From WHSW01 sp963777775 (GTDB lineage Bacteria; Actinomycetota; Thermoleophilia; Solirubrobacterales; 70-9): DNA of 64,000 bases. Where the stretch lies: contig CAVZRL010000009.1 of assembly GCA_963777775.1 (NCBI GenBank), positions 310,001-374,000 of the forward strand, in the 5' to 3' direction. Below are positions 51,760 through 61,696 of this stretch, one piece after another (position 1 is the first letter of the stretch; each line of letters opens with the position of its first letter). Made by a program: the position numbers and the translations under genes. Below the pieces are notes generated by a model. That model saw only the letters and a list, made by a program, of their open reading frames with translations, had not been told where the DNA came from and searched no databases.

Positions 51760-53435
51760 TGCAGAGGTTGGAGGGCGCCGCGTTTTGGGTGCTGGGCGCG
51801 GCGCTTGCGGGGGCTGCTCGTCCTGATCGTCTGGCTCGGACGAGGAACGACCTACTCGGTCGACGAGCTTGCCTGGTTCGCCTCGACCCCGGGGCTGGAC
51901 CTGGGCGACGCACTGGCGCCGGCGGGCGGACACCTGATCCTCACCTCGAGGATCGTCTACTTCGCGATCCTCGAGGCCTTCGGGTCCGGCTACGAGATCT
52001 TCCGGATCCTGACTGCGCTGACCGTGCTCCTGACGGCGGTCCTGTTCTTCGTCTATGCGTCGCGGCGAGTGGGAAGGATCGTCGCCCTCGCGCCGACCCT
52101 GATCCTGCTCGTCTTCGGCTCGGACTGGGTCCACGTGCTGACCGGCAACGGCTTCACGGTCCTGCTCGCGGTCTCCTGCGGGCTCGGCGCCCTGCTGGCC
52201 CTCGAACGCGGGGACTCGCGGGGCGACCAGCTCGCCTGTGCGCTGCTCTGCCTCGGGGTCGTCACGTACACGGTCGCGCTCGCGTTCGTCGTCGGAACGG
52301 CGGTGACGATTCTGGTTCGCGAGGACCGCTGGCGCCGGATCTGGATCGTCGCCGTGCCGGTCGCGATCTACACAGCCTGGTGGTTTTGGGCGCTCGGCCA
52401 GGAGGACAACTCCGAAGCGTAGGTGATGCTGTCAAACATCCTCTTGATCCCGGCGTGGGCGTTCCAAGCGCTGGGCGCAACCGCCGGGGCCTTGGCGGGG
52501 TTGGCCCACGATTTCTCGGCTGATCAGGGCTCGTCCGTGGATGCCGTCGGCCCGGCGCTCGCGCTCATCGCGGTCGTCGGCATTGCCTGGCGGCTCGCCC
52601 GCGGGCGGACCAGCCAGCTCTCTGGGCAGCGATCGGCGATCGCGCTGACGCTTTGGGCGATGCAGGCGATCGCGCCAACGGTGTTCCGGACTCCGGAGAC
52701 GGAGCGGTTCCTCTTCCCCGCCGCGGTCGTGGTGCTGCTGGTGGCAGTCGAGGCCGCACACGGACATCCGTTGGAGCCGGGCTGGCCTGACTGCTTTGTA
52801 TGTCGCGGCGGCGGTCGGGGCGGCAACCAACGTCGCGGAGCTTCGTGACCAAAGTCGCGTCCTGCGTCTGATCGCCGCTCCGCAGGCCCTCGTCGACCTG
52901 GGTGCGCTGGAGCTCACCGCGGAGAACGCAAACCCGGACTTCAACCCTGCCCTCGCCGAGCCTCCCTCAGTGCTGAGCCTACCGTTCGGCGCCTTGGCGG
53001 CTCGCGGCGATCCGCCGCTCGGCTCCTACCTCGCGGCCGCGTCCGCTTACGGCGCGCTCGGGTACTCGGTCGAGACGATTCGCGCCCAGCCGGAGGCCGA
53101 GCGCGCCCGAGCCGATGCGCTGATAGCTGGCGCGCTCGGGGTGACACTGGATCCCGCTAAGCCCGGCACCGAAGCCCGGAGCTGCCGCCAGGTCACCGCC
53201 GGAGCGGACGGGGCGGTCAGCTTCCGCATGCCCGCCGGCGAGAGCACTGATCAGCGCTGATACGGCGACCGGCCCGGTCGAGCTGAGCCGCTTCGCGTCC
53301 GAGACCGGGATCCCGGTGGCGGGCGGGATTGCGGCGGACTCGTCCGCGGTGCTGACGATCCCGCCCGACGGCGCGTCCGATCCCTGGCGCGTCACCGTGC
53401 CCACCGGGTCGCTGGAGGTGTGCTCGCTGCGATGA
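51759..53435 (+). pseudogene. Polytopic membrane glycosyltransferase-like protein (frameshifted)
   Basis: The N-terminus is MQRLEGAAFWVLGAALAG, then LLVLIVWLGRGTTYSVDELAWF and a long run of membrane helices (ILTALTVLLTAVLFFVYAS, TLILLVFGSDWVHVLTGNGFTVLLAVSCG, IWIVAVPVAIYTAWWFWALG). After a break at 52420 come MLSNILLIPAWAFQALGATAG and AIAPTVFRTPETERFLFPA. The C-terminal tail is soluble and ends SLEVCSLR. The charged loop after the first helix (YSVDELAW) resembles GT-C enzymes. Breaks are near 51815, 52420, 52790 and 53240. Its stop overlaps the next ATG (ATGA). Confidence 0.6.
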
Positions 53436-54390
53436 GCTCGCTCTCGGTCGTCGTTCCGGCGCTCAACGAAGCCGAGGCGCTGCCGGCGTTGCTCGACGAG
53501 ATCGAGGGCACTTGCCGGCGCTGGGGGGCGAGTGGGAGGTGATCGTGGTCGACGACGGCTCGACCGACGACACCTTCGCGCTGATCGGGCGGCTCGGCGC
53601 TCGAAGCGACCGTGGCTGCGCGGGATCAGGCTGCGCTCGAACCTCGGCAAGTCGGCCGCGCTGGCGATCGGATTCGCCCACAGCACTGGCGACGCTGATC
53701 GTGACGCATCGACGGCGATGGGCAGGACGACCCGGCGGACATCCCGCGCCTGATTGAGCGCCTCGATCAGGGCGCCGACCTGGTCTCGGGCTGGAAGCGG
53801 GACCGGCGTGACCCAGCCACGCCGCAGGCTCGCCTCGTGGTGTTCAACCGGATCACCTCGCGCTCGGCGGGCCTGCAGCTGCACGACATGAACTGCGGCT
53901 TGAAGGTCTACCGGCGGCCGAGTGCGCTCGCTCGCTCGAGGTCTACGGCGAGCTGCACCGGTTCATCCCGGTGCTCGCGGCCCAGCAGGGGTGGCGGGTG
54001 GCCGAGCTACCGGTCAACCACCGCCCGCGGCGCCATGGGCGCTCTCGGTTCGGCACCGAGCGCTACCTGCGCGGGGCGCTGGACCTGCTCACCGTCACCT
54101 TCATCGGCCGCTATCAGAACCGCCCGCTTGCACCTGTTCGGTGGCGTCGGGGTGACCCTGACCGTGATCGGGCTCGCCATCTCGCTCTACCTGACGGCGC
54201 TGAAGATCAGCGGCGAGGCGATCGGCCAACGGCCGCTGTTCTTCCTCGGCGTGCTGTTGATCGTCGTCGGCATCCAGCTCCTCAGCCTCGGCCTGCTCGG
54301 CCAAATGCTGGTCCAGATCAGGAGAGAGCGCGGCTCTCCGGCCGGCCCGGCCGAGATCGCGCGGACGGTGCGGCTTTCGCAGCACCCCAG
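53432..54390 (+). pseudogene. Family 2 glycosyltransferase with C-terminal membrane helices (frameshifted)
   Basis: The reconstruction reads SSLSVVVPALNEAEALPALL, EWEVIVVDDGSTDDTFALIG, SNLGKSAALAIGFAHSTGD, IDGDGQDDPADIPRLIERL, LHDMNCGLKVYR, RHGRSRFGTERYLRGALDLL and two C-terminal helices (VTLTVIGLAISLYL and LGVLLIVVGIQLLSLGLLGQ). It is a DPM1/GtrB-like enzyme that moves a sugar to a polyprenyl phosphate. Breaks lie near 53510, 53610, 53690, 53710, 53930 and 54125. The stop is uncertain (54370-54444). Confidence 0.8.
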
Positions 54391-54985
54391 CGGGACGCGG
54401 CCGACAGCTCGCGAGCAGCCACGGGAACGACCGCTCCACGCTGACCACCTCCAGGCGCCGCTCGAGCAGGGCGCGAAGGCTGGCGGGGTTCCAATGGTTG
54501 ACGTGCTCGGGATGGTTGCCGAGGGCACCGATGTGCTTGCCGCGCAGCAGGCTGCCGGCTCGAAACCAGGGCTCGTGCGGGACCGAGACGACGACCGCCC
54601 CGGCGCTGACCCGACCAAGCTCGGCGAGCGCCGCTTCGGGCTCGTCGAGATGCTCGAGCACCTCGAGGCAGAGGACGAGGTCGAAGCTGCGGTCGTCGAA
54701 CGGCAGCTCGTAGACGCTCTCGCGCGCGACCTCGACCTGCGGCAGCCGCGCGGCGGTGAACTCGACCGCTTCCGCGCTCAGGTCGACGGCCGCGATTCGC
54801 GCCGGCAGCAGATCGCCGAGGCGCTCGATCGTCTCGCCCTCTCCGCAGCCGGCATCGAGCAGCGAATCGGCGCCCAGCGGCGAGACGATCGCCCGCAGGC
54901 GGGCGTAAAAACGATCGATCAGCCGGCGGACGACGGGGTTCGCGGTCTGGAACTTGGCGTAGTTGCTGCTCTCGGTGGCGCTCAT
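54390..54985 (-). CDS. Class I SAM-dependent methyltransferase
   Basis: About 198 residues up to where the sequence stops looking like protein. The start is MSATESSNYAKFQTANPVV. Motif I is SLLDAGCGEGETIERLG, motif II ends in AVDLSAEAVEF, and LVLCLEVLEHLDEPEAALAEL and the C-terminal GALGNHPEHVNHWNPASLRALLERR follow. It resembles small methyltransferases in polysaccharide clusters. The frame stays open past the expected end (SFPWLLASCR), so the stop has probably been lost to an indel near 54390. Confidence 0.75.
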
Positions 54986-55042
54986 CGGCGCCAGTCTAGG
55001 TGCAGCGGCGCGGGGTGGCGCGGGCATACAATCGGCGCCCCG

Positions 55043-56612
55043 ATGCGCGAGAGCTACCCGGTCACCCACGAGGAGAAGCTCGCCTACCTGCGCGAGCTGC
55101 GCGACCAGGCGGTCCACTCGGCCTCCGAGGAGGCGGTCGAAAAGCAGCACGCGAAGGGCAAGCTGACGGCGCGCGAGCGGATCGAGAAGCTGCTCGACCC
55201 GGGCTCGTTCGAGGAGCTCGACACCTTCGTCCGCCACCGCACCCACGAGTTCGAGATGGACAAGAAGCGGCCCTACGGGCGACGCGGTGGTCACCGGCTA
55301 CGGGACGATCGACGGGCGGCCGGTGTTCGTCTTCAGCCAGGACTTCACCGTCTTCGGCGGCTCGCTCGGCGAGGTGATGGCGGAGAAGATGTGCAAGGTC
55401 ATGGACCTCGCGGCCAAGGTCGGCGCGCCGGTGATCGGGATCAACGACTCCGGCGGGGCGCGGATCCAGGAGGGGGTGGTCTCGCTCGGCGCCTACGGCG
55501 ACGTCTTCGTCCGCAACGTCAAGTGCTCCGGCGTGATCCCGCAGATCAGCCTGATCATGGGCCCGTGCGCGGGCGGCGCCGTCTACTCGCCGGCGATGAC
55601 CGACTTCATCTTCATGGTCAAGGAGACCTCGCACATGTTCATCACCGGGCCCGAGGTGATCAAGACGGTGACCGGCGAGGAGGTCGAGTTCGAGGAGCTG
55701 GGCGGGGCGATGACCCACAACACGCAAGTCCGGGGTCGCGCACTTCGCCGCCGAGGACGAGGAGCAGTGCCTCGAGGACGTGCGCTACCTGATGAGCTTC
55801 CTGCCGCTCAACAACCTCGAGCTGCCGCCGCGGGTCGAGCCCTACGACGACCCCGAGCGGATGGACGAGGCGCTCGACACGATCGTCCCCGACGACCCCT
55901 CGAAGCCCTACGACATGCGCGACGTGATCGCGCTGATCGTCGACGACGGCGAGTTCTTCGAGGTCCAGGAGCACTTCGCCCAGAACATCGTGATCGGCTT
56001 CTCGCGCCTCGACGGCTACCCGATCGGGGTCGTCGGCAACCAGCCCAAGCACCTCGCCGGTGTGCTCGACATCGAGTCGTCGGAGAAGGCGGCGCGCTTC
56101 GTGCGCTTCTGCGACGCCTTCAACGTCCCGCTGCTGACGTTCACCGACGTGCCCGGGTTCCTGCCCGGCACCTCGCAGGAGTGGGGCGGGATCATCCGCC
56201 ACGGCGCGAAGCTGCTCTACGCGTTCACCGAGGCGACGGTGCCGAAGCTGACCGTCGTCACCCGCAAGGCCTACGGCGGCGCCTACGACGTCATGAACTC
56301 CAAGCACATGCTCGCCGACTTCAACTTCGCCTGGCCGACGGCGGAGGTGGCGGTGATGGGCCCCGACGGCGCGGTCAACATCATCTACCGCGCGACATCA
56401 GACCATCGCCGACCCCCGACGAGCGCCGCGAGAAGCTGATCGACGACTACAAGGCCCACTTCGCCAACCCCTACTCGGCGGCCGAGCGCGGCTACATCGA
56501 CGACGTGATCGAGCCCCACCAGACGCGCCCGAAGCTGATCCGGGCGCTGCGCACGCTGCAGACCAAGCGGGTCGAGCAGCCGAAGCGAAAGCACGGCAAC
56601 ATCCCGCTCTGA
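55043..56612 (+). pseudogene. Acyl-CoA (propionyl-CoA) carboxylase beta subunit (frameshifted)
   Basis: Carboxyltransferase subunit that makes methylmalonyl-CoA from propionyl-CoA. Joined frames: EKQHAKGKLTARERIEKLLDPGSFEELD, VFVFSQDFTVFGGSLGE, INDSGGARIQEGVVSLGAYGDVF, QISLIMGPCAGGAVYSPAMTDF, PGFLPGTSQEWGGIIRHGAKLLYAF, TVVTRKAYGGAYDVMNSK and the end TKRVEQPKRKHGNIPL. Breaks are at about 55277 (one extra G), 55725 (one extra C) and around 56390. ATG at 55043. It fits the mutase 4.3 kb upstream as the preceding step of the same pathway. Confidence 0.92.
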
Positions 56613-57396
56613 GCGAACCCCGGCGCCGCGGGTCAGAGCGAGGGCGCGCGCTTGCCAGCAGCGTGAGCCCCACCGGGGCTCGAACCGGTTCCTCAAACCA
56701 ACGAACCACCGCCTCAGGCAGACATTGGCGGCTCGGCTCATCGGGGACCGAGTAACGGAACTCCTCGCTGAGACGTTTACCTCGTCGGACACTGAGCCAG
56801 ACGGGGACGACTCCGATCAGGTTCCAGGACCGGCAGGTCGCGGCTCGAACCGGCTCGGCGAAGAGCTTTGAGCAGGGCCGGACGGTCGTATCGCCGGTAG
56901 TGGCCGACCTCGACGTCCTTCGGTCCGTACAGCCGGCTCAACGCCGGAACCGAGACGACCAGCTGCCGATGGCCTCAGCGAGTCGCGAAGGCTGGTGAGG
57001 GCGCCGATGTCGTCCTCGATGTGCTCGATCACATCGAGCGCCACGGCGTCGAACTCGCGCGCTCCGGGATCGCATCGATCGTCCCGCATCGGACCCCCGA
57101 GTCGTCGAGCTGCGGGCGTCGCAGGTGGGCCCGGCAGAGGGCGAGCAGGCGCTCAGACGGATCCTGCGAAATGACCGTGTGCCCAGCGCTCAGTAACTCG
57201 GCGCTGAGAGCGCCGCTGCCGCAACCGATGTCGAGGATCCGCCCGCCCGGGACCAGGTCGAGGACGAGGCGGTTCAGGCTCGTGCGCGAAAATCGGTATC
57301 GATGTGATCGAACCAGCCCGCGAGGTGGTCCTCGATCGCGATCTGTCCGTCGGGAGAATCGATTCCGGGCGTCCCTCCGAGGGGTGAATCTGTCAC
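56613..57396 (-). pseudogene. Class I SAM-dependent methyltransferase (frameshifted)
   Basis: Reconstructed from GTG 57396: IAIEDHLAGWFDHIDTDFRARA, then GGRILDIGCGSGALSAELLSAGH (motif I), VALDVIEHIEDDIGALTSLRDSLRPS, LSRLYGPKDVEVGHYRRYDRPALLK, and a C-terminal part with NLIGVVPVWLSV and AEAVVRWFEE. It is the same methyltransferase type as at 45.4 kb. It starts 4 bases beyond the ornithine-cyclodeaminase-like stop and is convergent with the carboxylase. Its end is uncertain. Confidence 0.7.
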
Positions 57397-57400
57397 ATGC

Positions 57401-58338
57401 TCACGGTGGGCGCCGCACGAGTCCCTCGCGCCAGGCCTCGAGCACGGCGGCGCGATCCCAAGATCCTGGATCGCGAGCCCGGTGGAGTCGAACAGGGTGA
57501 TCTCGTCCTCGGCGACGCGCCCGGCCGCGCGCTCGAGCAGGACCCGGCCGATCTCGGTCACGTCTTCGTGGGCGATCGCCCGGGCGGCCACGGCACCCGA
57601 GAGCTCGCCGCCCTTGGATGCCTGCTCCCAGTCGTCGCAGAACAGCCGGCAGCGGGCCAGCGCCTCGACCTCGACCTCGGCCTTGCCGTGGGCGTCGGCG
57701 CCGAGCGCCGCGAGGTGCTGGCCGGGGCGCAGCTCGGCGCTGCGGATCACGTGTCGGTCGGCGGGCGTCACTGTGACCACCACATCCTGGCCGGCGGCCT
57801 GGGCTCGCGAGCTGGGGCGCCAGTCCAACTCCGTGGCCAGCGCCTGCGCGGCCTCCTCGCGCGGGTCGGCGCAAAGGCCCGGCCCGTACCCGGCTGCTGC
57901 CAGGCAGCGGGCGGCCCAGGCCCCATTGACCCCGCAGCCGATCGCGCCGACCGAGCGCGCGTCCTCGCGCGCCAGCGCCTGCGCCGAGACCGCCGCCGCG
58001 GCGCCGGTGCGAAGCGAGGTGATCGCGGCGCAGTCCATGATCGCGAGCAGCTCGCCGGTCTCGGCACTGGAGACGAGCAGGGCGCCGGCGACGACAGGCA
58101 GCCCGCGCTCGGGGTTGCGCGGGAAGGAGGTCACCCACTTGAGCGCCGCCAGTCCTGCGCCGCGGGCGGGCATGGCGCGGAAGTCGCCCTCGGGTGGCGC
58201 GTCGACGTAGACCTTCGCCGGCATCTCCCACTCCCCGGCCGCGTGGCGCTCGAACGCGGTCCGCGTCGCGTCGATCGCCGTCAGGGGCGAGACCGCGGCG
58301 AGGACCGCGTCGCGGTCGAAGACGGGGATTTCGCTCAC
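57401..58338 (-). CDS. Ornithine cyclodeaminase / mu-crystallin family protein (one frameshift near the end)
   Basis: About 312 residues from GTG 58338. Family features: PAKVYVDAPPEGDFRAMPAR, LAALKWVTSFPRNPERGLPVV, ELLAIMDCAAITSLRTGAAAAV (substrate/NAD region), SVGAIGCGVNGAWAARCL (dinucleotide motif with Cys in place of the usual Gly), and ELRPGQHLAALGADAHGKAEV. The last 25 residues change frame near 57455; the corrected end reads AWREGLVRRPP. It may be a cyclodeaminase, an imine reductase or an amino acid dehydrogenase. Confidence 0.8.
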
Positions 58339-58370
58339 GCTCGCATTGATAGGGCAAGTAGAGTCGCCGC

Positions 58371-58607
58371 GTGACCACGAACGGCAGGCGCAGGCCCCCG
58401 CGGCCGAGGATCGAGATCGTCTCCGGAGGCGCCACGGCGGCCGAGGCGGCCGCGATCGTCGCGGCGCTCGAGCAGTTCCTCGCCGAGACCGCTCCGCGCA
58501 CGGGCTCTGACCGTCCGGCCGAGAGCCGGTGGCAGCGCGCGGCGCTCGAAGAGGGGATCGCGGCCCGCCAGGTGAGCGGCTTCGGGTGGGGAGGCGCCCG
58601 GCGCTGA
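58371..58607 (+). CDS. Acyl-CoA carboxylase epsilon subunit
   Basis: A 78-residue protein from GTG 58371 with the epsilon pattern: a basic N-terminus, RIEIVSGGATAAEAAAIVAALEQFLAE, and a Trp-containing tail (SRWQRAALEEGIAA, GFGWGG). Epsilon subunits are actinobacterial and tune the carboxyltransferase complex. Here it is separated from the beta subunit by two genes on the opposite strand, instead of following it directly. Confidence 0.85.
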   Translation: MTTNGRRRPPRPRIEIVSGGATAAEAAAIVAALEQFLAETAPRTGSDRPAESRWQRAALEEGIAARQVSGFGWGGARR

Positions 58608-58686
58608 GCCACTGGCACTTGCCTCGCGGAGCCGTTCGGGATAGAAACCGGGTGCCCACGCCGCACAACGCGAGCAAGGAGGAAAC

Positions 58687-58896
58687 GTGGCAGTAGTGAA
58701 GATCATCGAGCTCGTCGGGAGCTCGAAGACCTCGACCGACGACGCCGCCAAGCAGGCGCTGACCCAGGCCCAGTCGTCGCTGCGCAACATCCGCGCGGTC
58801 GACATCGTCTCGACCGGGATCCGAGGCGAGAGCCTGGACGAGTATCGCGCCCACGTCCGGGTCGCGTTCCTGATCGAGGACACCGACGTGGACTGA
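58687..58896 (+). CDS. Dodecin family flavin-binding protein
   Basis: A 69-residue dodecin: VVKIIELVGSSKTSTDDAAKQAL, NIRAVDIVSTGIRGESLDEYRAHVRVAFLIED. The family forms dodecameric shells that store flavin. The GTG at 58687 has a strong AAGGAGG site. It lies between accE and the sulfate operon and has its own short gap to both. Confidence 0.92.
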   Translation: MAVVKIIELVGSSKTSTDDAAKQALTQAQSSLRNIRAVDIVSTGIRGESLDEYRAHVRVAFLIEDTDVD

Positions 58897-58959
58897 GCCG
58901 GGCCCGGTCGCCGGCGGGAGTCGGGGGCCGTCACAACCGAACGCCCGTCTAAATACCCT

Positions 58960-58985
58960 AATCCCGGTCGGGATTTGTGTAATAT
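58960..58985 (+). promoter_or_regulatory. Palindromic promoter of the sulfate-assimilation operon
   Basis: AATCCCG-GT-CGGGATT (58960-58975) is a perfect palindrome. Five bases downstream lies TAATAT (58980-58985), a good -10 with a TG upstream. The reductase ATG is at 58995, so the transcript is nearly leaderless. The palindrome sits where a repressor would block -35/-10 access. The binding protein is not known from the sequence. Confidence 0.6.
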
Positions 58986-58994
58986 GGCCGCCGC

Positions 58995-60884
58995 ATGGAG
59001 CCGACGGCTGCCCCAGAGACGACCAGCGCCGAGCAGCGAATCGCGAGCGAGCACGGGCTCGACGTCGACCGTCGCAAGCAGCAGAAGGGCAAGGGCCCGG
59101 TCGGGTCGCTCGAGAACCCGGAGGTGTACGAGAACGTCCCCGGGCACGTGATCCCGATCCTCGAGCACGAGTTCGAGGACTTCGACGGCGAGGCCGACAA
59201 GTTCCTCGCCGGCGAGACGCCCGAGGATCAGTTCATCGGCTTCCGCCTGCGACAGGGCGTCTACGGCCAGCGCCAGCCGGACGTGCAGATGGTGCGGGTG
59301 AAGCTGCCGATGGGAGGTGTCACGCCCGAGCAGATGGACGCTTTCGCGAGCGTGGTCGAGAAGTTCGCCCCGCTACGCAAGGGCCATATCACCACCCGTC
59401 AGAACATCCAGATCCACCACGTGCCCCTGACCGAGATGAAGGAGCTGATCCGCGAGATCTCCGCGGTCGGCCTCTCCTCGCGTGAGGGCTGCGGGAACAC
59501 GGTCCGCAACGTCACCGGCGACCCCTACGCCGGGGTCGCCCACGACGAGCCCTTCGACGTCACGCCCTACGCCGGCGCCTACGTGCGCTACTTCGTCCGT
59601 CACCCGACCACACAGCTGATGCCGCGCAAGATCAAGACCGCGTTCACCGCCAGCGATGAGGACGTCGCGATCACCCGGATCCACGACATCGGCTTCGTCC
59701 CGAAGCTGCGCGACGGAGTGCGCGGCGTCGAGATGGTGGTCGGCGGCGGGACCTCGATCATGCCCCGGGTCGCCCCCACGCTGTACGAGTTCATCGAGCT
59801 CGACAACGGCGACTACCTGAAGGTCACCGAAGCGTGCCTGCGGATCTTCGACCGCCAGGAATGGCTGCGGGTCAACCGGGCCCGGGCGCGGATCAAGGTG
59901 CTGGTCGACAAGATCGGGATCGACGCCTTTCGCGACCTGGTCGAGGATGAGCTGGCGGGCGAGTGGGTCGGGGAGCGCGACTTCTCGCTCGATCGGCTTC
60001 TGTTCGTCGACGACGAGGCGCTCAACGCGCCGGCCGCCCCCGCGGCCCACTCGAGCCCGAACGGCGATCACTCCGAGTACGAGCGCTTTTGCGCCGCGAA
60101 CGTTGCCCCGCAGCGCCAAGCCGGGTTCTCGACCGTGACCGTGAAGGTGACCCGCGGCGACCTGCTGCCGGCGCAGTTCCGCGGCTTGGCCGAGATCATG
60201 CGCGAGTACACGGGCGGCTACGCGCGCACGACGGTGCAGCAGAACCTCGTCCTGCGCTGGGTCCGCGACGAGGCCGTCTATGACGTCTGGCAGCGGCTGG
60301 CAGAGCTCGACCTCGGAGGCGCCGGAGCGCTCGAGATCGACGACGTCGTCTCCTGCCCGGGGACCGACAGCTGCAAGCTCGGGATCACGAGCTCGATGGG
60401 TCTTAATGCCGCGATCCAACAGCGCGTCGAGGAGATGGAGATCACCGATTCGCTGACCCGGGCGATCCAGATCAAGATGTCGGGCTGCCCGAACGGCTGC
60501 GGCCAGCACCACATCGGCAGCATCGGCTTCTACGGCGCCTCGATCAAGGCCGGCGAGCGGACGATGCCCGCATACATCGCCCATGTTGGCGGCAACTACG
60601 AGGGCGGCGACGTGGTCTTCGGGCACCGGCTCAAGGTCCGGCTGCCGGCCAAGCGCGTCCCGGACGCGGTCGAGCGCTGGATCCGCCACTACGAGGCGGA
60701 GCGGACCGAGGGCGAGATCTTCAACGCGTTCGTCGCGCGGGTCGGCACGGGCGCCTTCGAGGAGCTCGTCCGCGACCTGGCGCTGCCGGCCGAGTTCAGC
60801 CTCGAGTCGATGAACGAGTTCATCGACTGGAACCGCTCCGAGCCCTACCGGGTCGAACGCGGAGAGGGCGAGTGCGCGATATGA
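58995..60884 (+). CDS. Ferredoxin-dependent sulfite/nitrite reductase
   Basis: 629 residues. Two reductase halves are seen (GHITTRQNIQIHHVPLTEM and RTTVQQNLVLRWV, siroheme-binding regions). The 4Fe-4S/siroheme cysteines are in VVSCPGTDSCKLG and MSGCPNGCGQHH. The HITTRQNIQIHH and NTVRNVTGDPYAG motifs match NirA/Sir proteins. Co-location with cysH, sat and cysC favours sulfite reduction to sulfide rather than nitrite use. It is the first gene of the operon. Confidence 0.9.
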   Translation: MEPTAAPETTSAEQRIASEHGLDVDRRKQQKGKGPVGSLENPEVYENVPGHVIPILEHEFEDFDGEADKFLAGETPEDQFIGFRLRQGVYGQRQPDVQMVRVKLPMGGVTPEQMDAFASVVEKFAPLRKGHITTRQNIQIHHVPLTEMKELIREISAVGLSSREGCGNTVRNVTGDPYAGVAHDEPFDVTPYAGAYVRYFVRHPTTQLMPRKIKTAFTASDEDVAITRIHDIGFVPKLRDGVRGVEMVVGGGTSIMPRVAPTLYEFIELDNGDYLKVTEACLRIFDRQEWLRVNRARARIKVLVDKIGIDAFRDLVEDELAGEWVGERDFSLDRLLFVDDEALNAPAAPAAHSSPNGDHSEYERFCAANVAPQRQAGFSTVTVKVTRGDLLPAQFRGLAEIMREYTGGYARTTVQQNLVLRWVRDEAVYDVWQRLAELDLGGAGALEIDDVVSCPGTDSCKLGITSSMGLNAAIQQRVEEMEITDSLTRAIQIKMSGCPNGCGQHHIGSIGFYGASIKAGERTMPAYIAHVGGNYEGGDVVFGHRLKVRLPAKRVPDAVERWIRHYEAERTEGEIFNAFVARVGTGAFEELVRDLALPAEFSLESMNEFIDWNRSEPYRVERGEGECAI

Positions 60885-61696
60885 GCTCGCCGCTCGCCGC
60901 TCGCCGCTCGGCCTCCGAGCGGCCGCGACCGTTTCACGACCAGAACGGGTCGCCTCCGCCGGGGGCCGCGAACGGGAACGGGAACGGCCACGCGCCGCGC
61001 CTACCGATGATCCGCGGCCAGCTCGTCGATCCCGTCGCGGTCGCGGCCGAGGTCGAGCCGCTGTCGGCGGCCGAGGCGATCGCGTGGACGATCGAGCGCT
61101 TCCATCCCGCGCTGCGGATCGCGACCTCGTTTCAAAAAACGAGCTCGGTGATCGTCGACCTCGCCCACTCGGTCGAGCCGCAGGCGCAGTTCTTCTACCT
61201 CGACACCGAGCTGCTCTTCGAGCAGACCTATGAGACCCGGGACGCACTCTCCGAGCGCTACGGGATCTCGTTCATGCGATATGCGGGGATCTCGCTCGAA
61301 ACGCAGGAAGCCGAGCACGGCGCTAACCTCTGGCGCCGTCATCCGGACGCCTGCTGCGGGATCCGCAAGGTCGAGCCGATGCGGGCGGCGCTTTTGGAGG
61401 CCGAATGCTGGGTTTCCGGGATCCGCAGAGTGGACTCCCAGACCCGGGCCGGCGCAGCCAAGTTCGGCTGGGACAAGCGCTTTGGCCTGTGGAAGCTGAA
61501 CCCGCTGGCGGACTGGACCGACGAGCAAGTTTGGAACCACATACGGGAGAACGAAGTGCCTTACAACCCCCTCCACGACGAGGGATATCCGTCGATTGGG
61601 TGCACCCACTGCACCGTCCGCCCGGGGGCGGAGAACGACACCCGCTCCGGCCGCTGGGCCGGCCTCGACAAGACCGAGTGCGGCATCAATGAGTAG
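60881..61696 (+). CDS. cysH: Phosphoadenylyl/adenylyl-sulfate reductase
   Basis: About 271 residues from ATG 60881, overlapping the previous stop (ATGA). The N-terminal 40 residues are Pro/Gly/Asn-rich. The P-loop-like fold begins IATSFQKTSSVIVDLAH. The Cys pairs CCGIRK and CTHC are the 4Fe-4S signature of assimilatory APS reductases, and the tail ECGINE includes the catalytic Cys. It reduces activated sulfate to sulfite. Confidence 0.92.
   Translation: MSSPLAARRSASERPRPFHDQNGSPPPGAANGNGNGHAPRLPMIRGQLVDPVAVAAEVEPLSAAEAIAWTIERFHPALRIATSFQKTSSVIVDLAHSVEPQAQFFYLDTELLFEQTYETRDALSERYGISFMRYAGISLETQEAEHGANLWRRHPDACCGIRKVEPMRAALLEAECWVSGIRRVDSQTRAGAAKFGWDKRFGLWKLNPLADWTDEQVWNHIRENEVPYNPLHDEGYPSIGCTHCTVRPGAENDTRSGRWAGLDKTECGINE

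Larger units (their letters stand above)
44570..57460. other. Block of poor consensus: indel-riddled genes
   Basis: Nearly every gene in this block switches frame, while the protein is conserved on both sides of each switch. In the mutase alone seven breaks fit single-base insertions of G or C, for example GTG-C-GCGTCG near 49600. Density is highest at 44.6-48.5 kb. Genes before 44.56 kb (except one kinase) and after 57.5 kb are intact. Coordinates and products inside the block should be read as reconstructions. Confidence 0.8.

Noticed and set aside
56660..56695. GGTTCGAGCCCCGGTGGGGCTCAC on the minus strand resembles a tRNA T-arm and 3' end
   Set aside because: No matching acceptor, D-arm or anticodon arm precedes it, and the stretch fits the C-terminal coding part of the methyltransferase.
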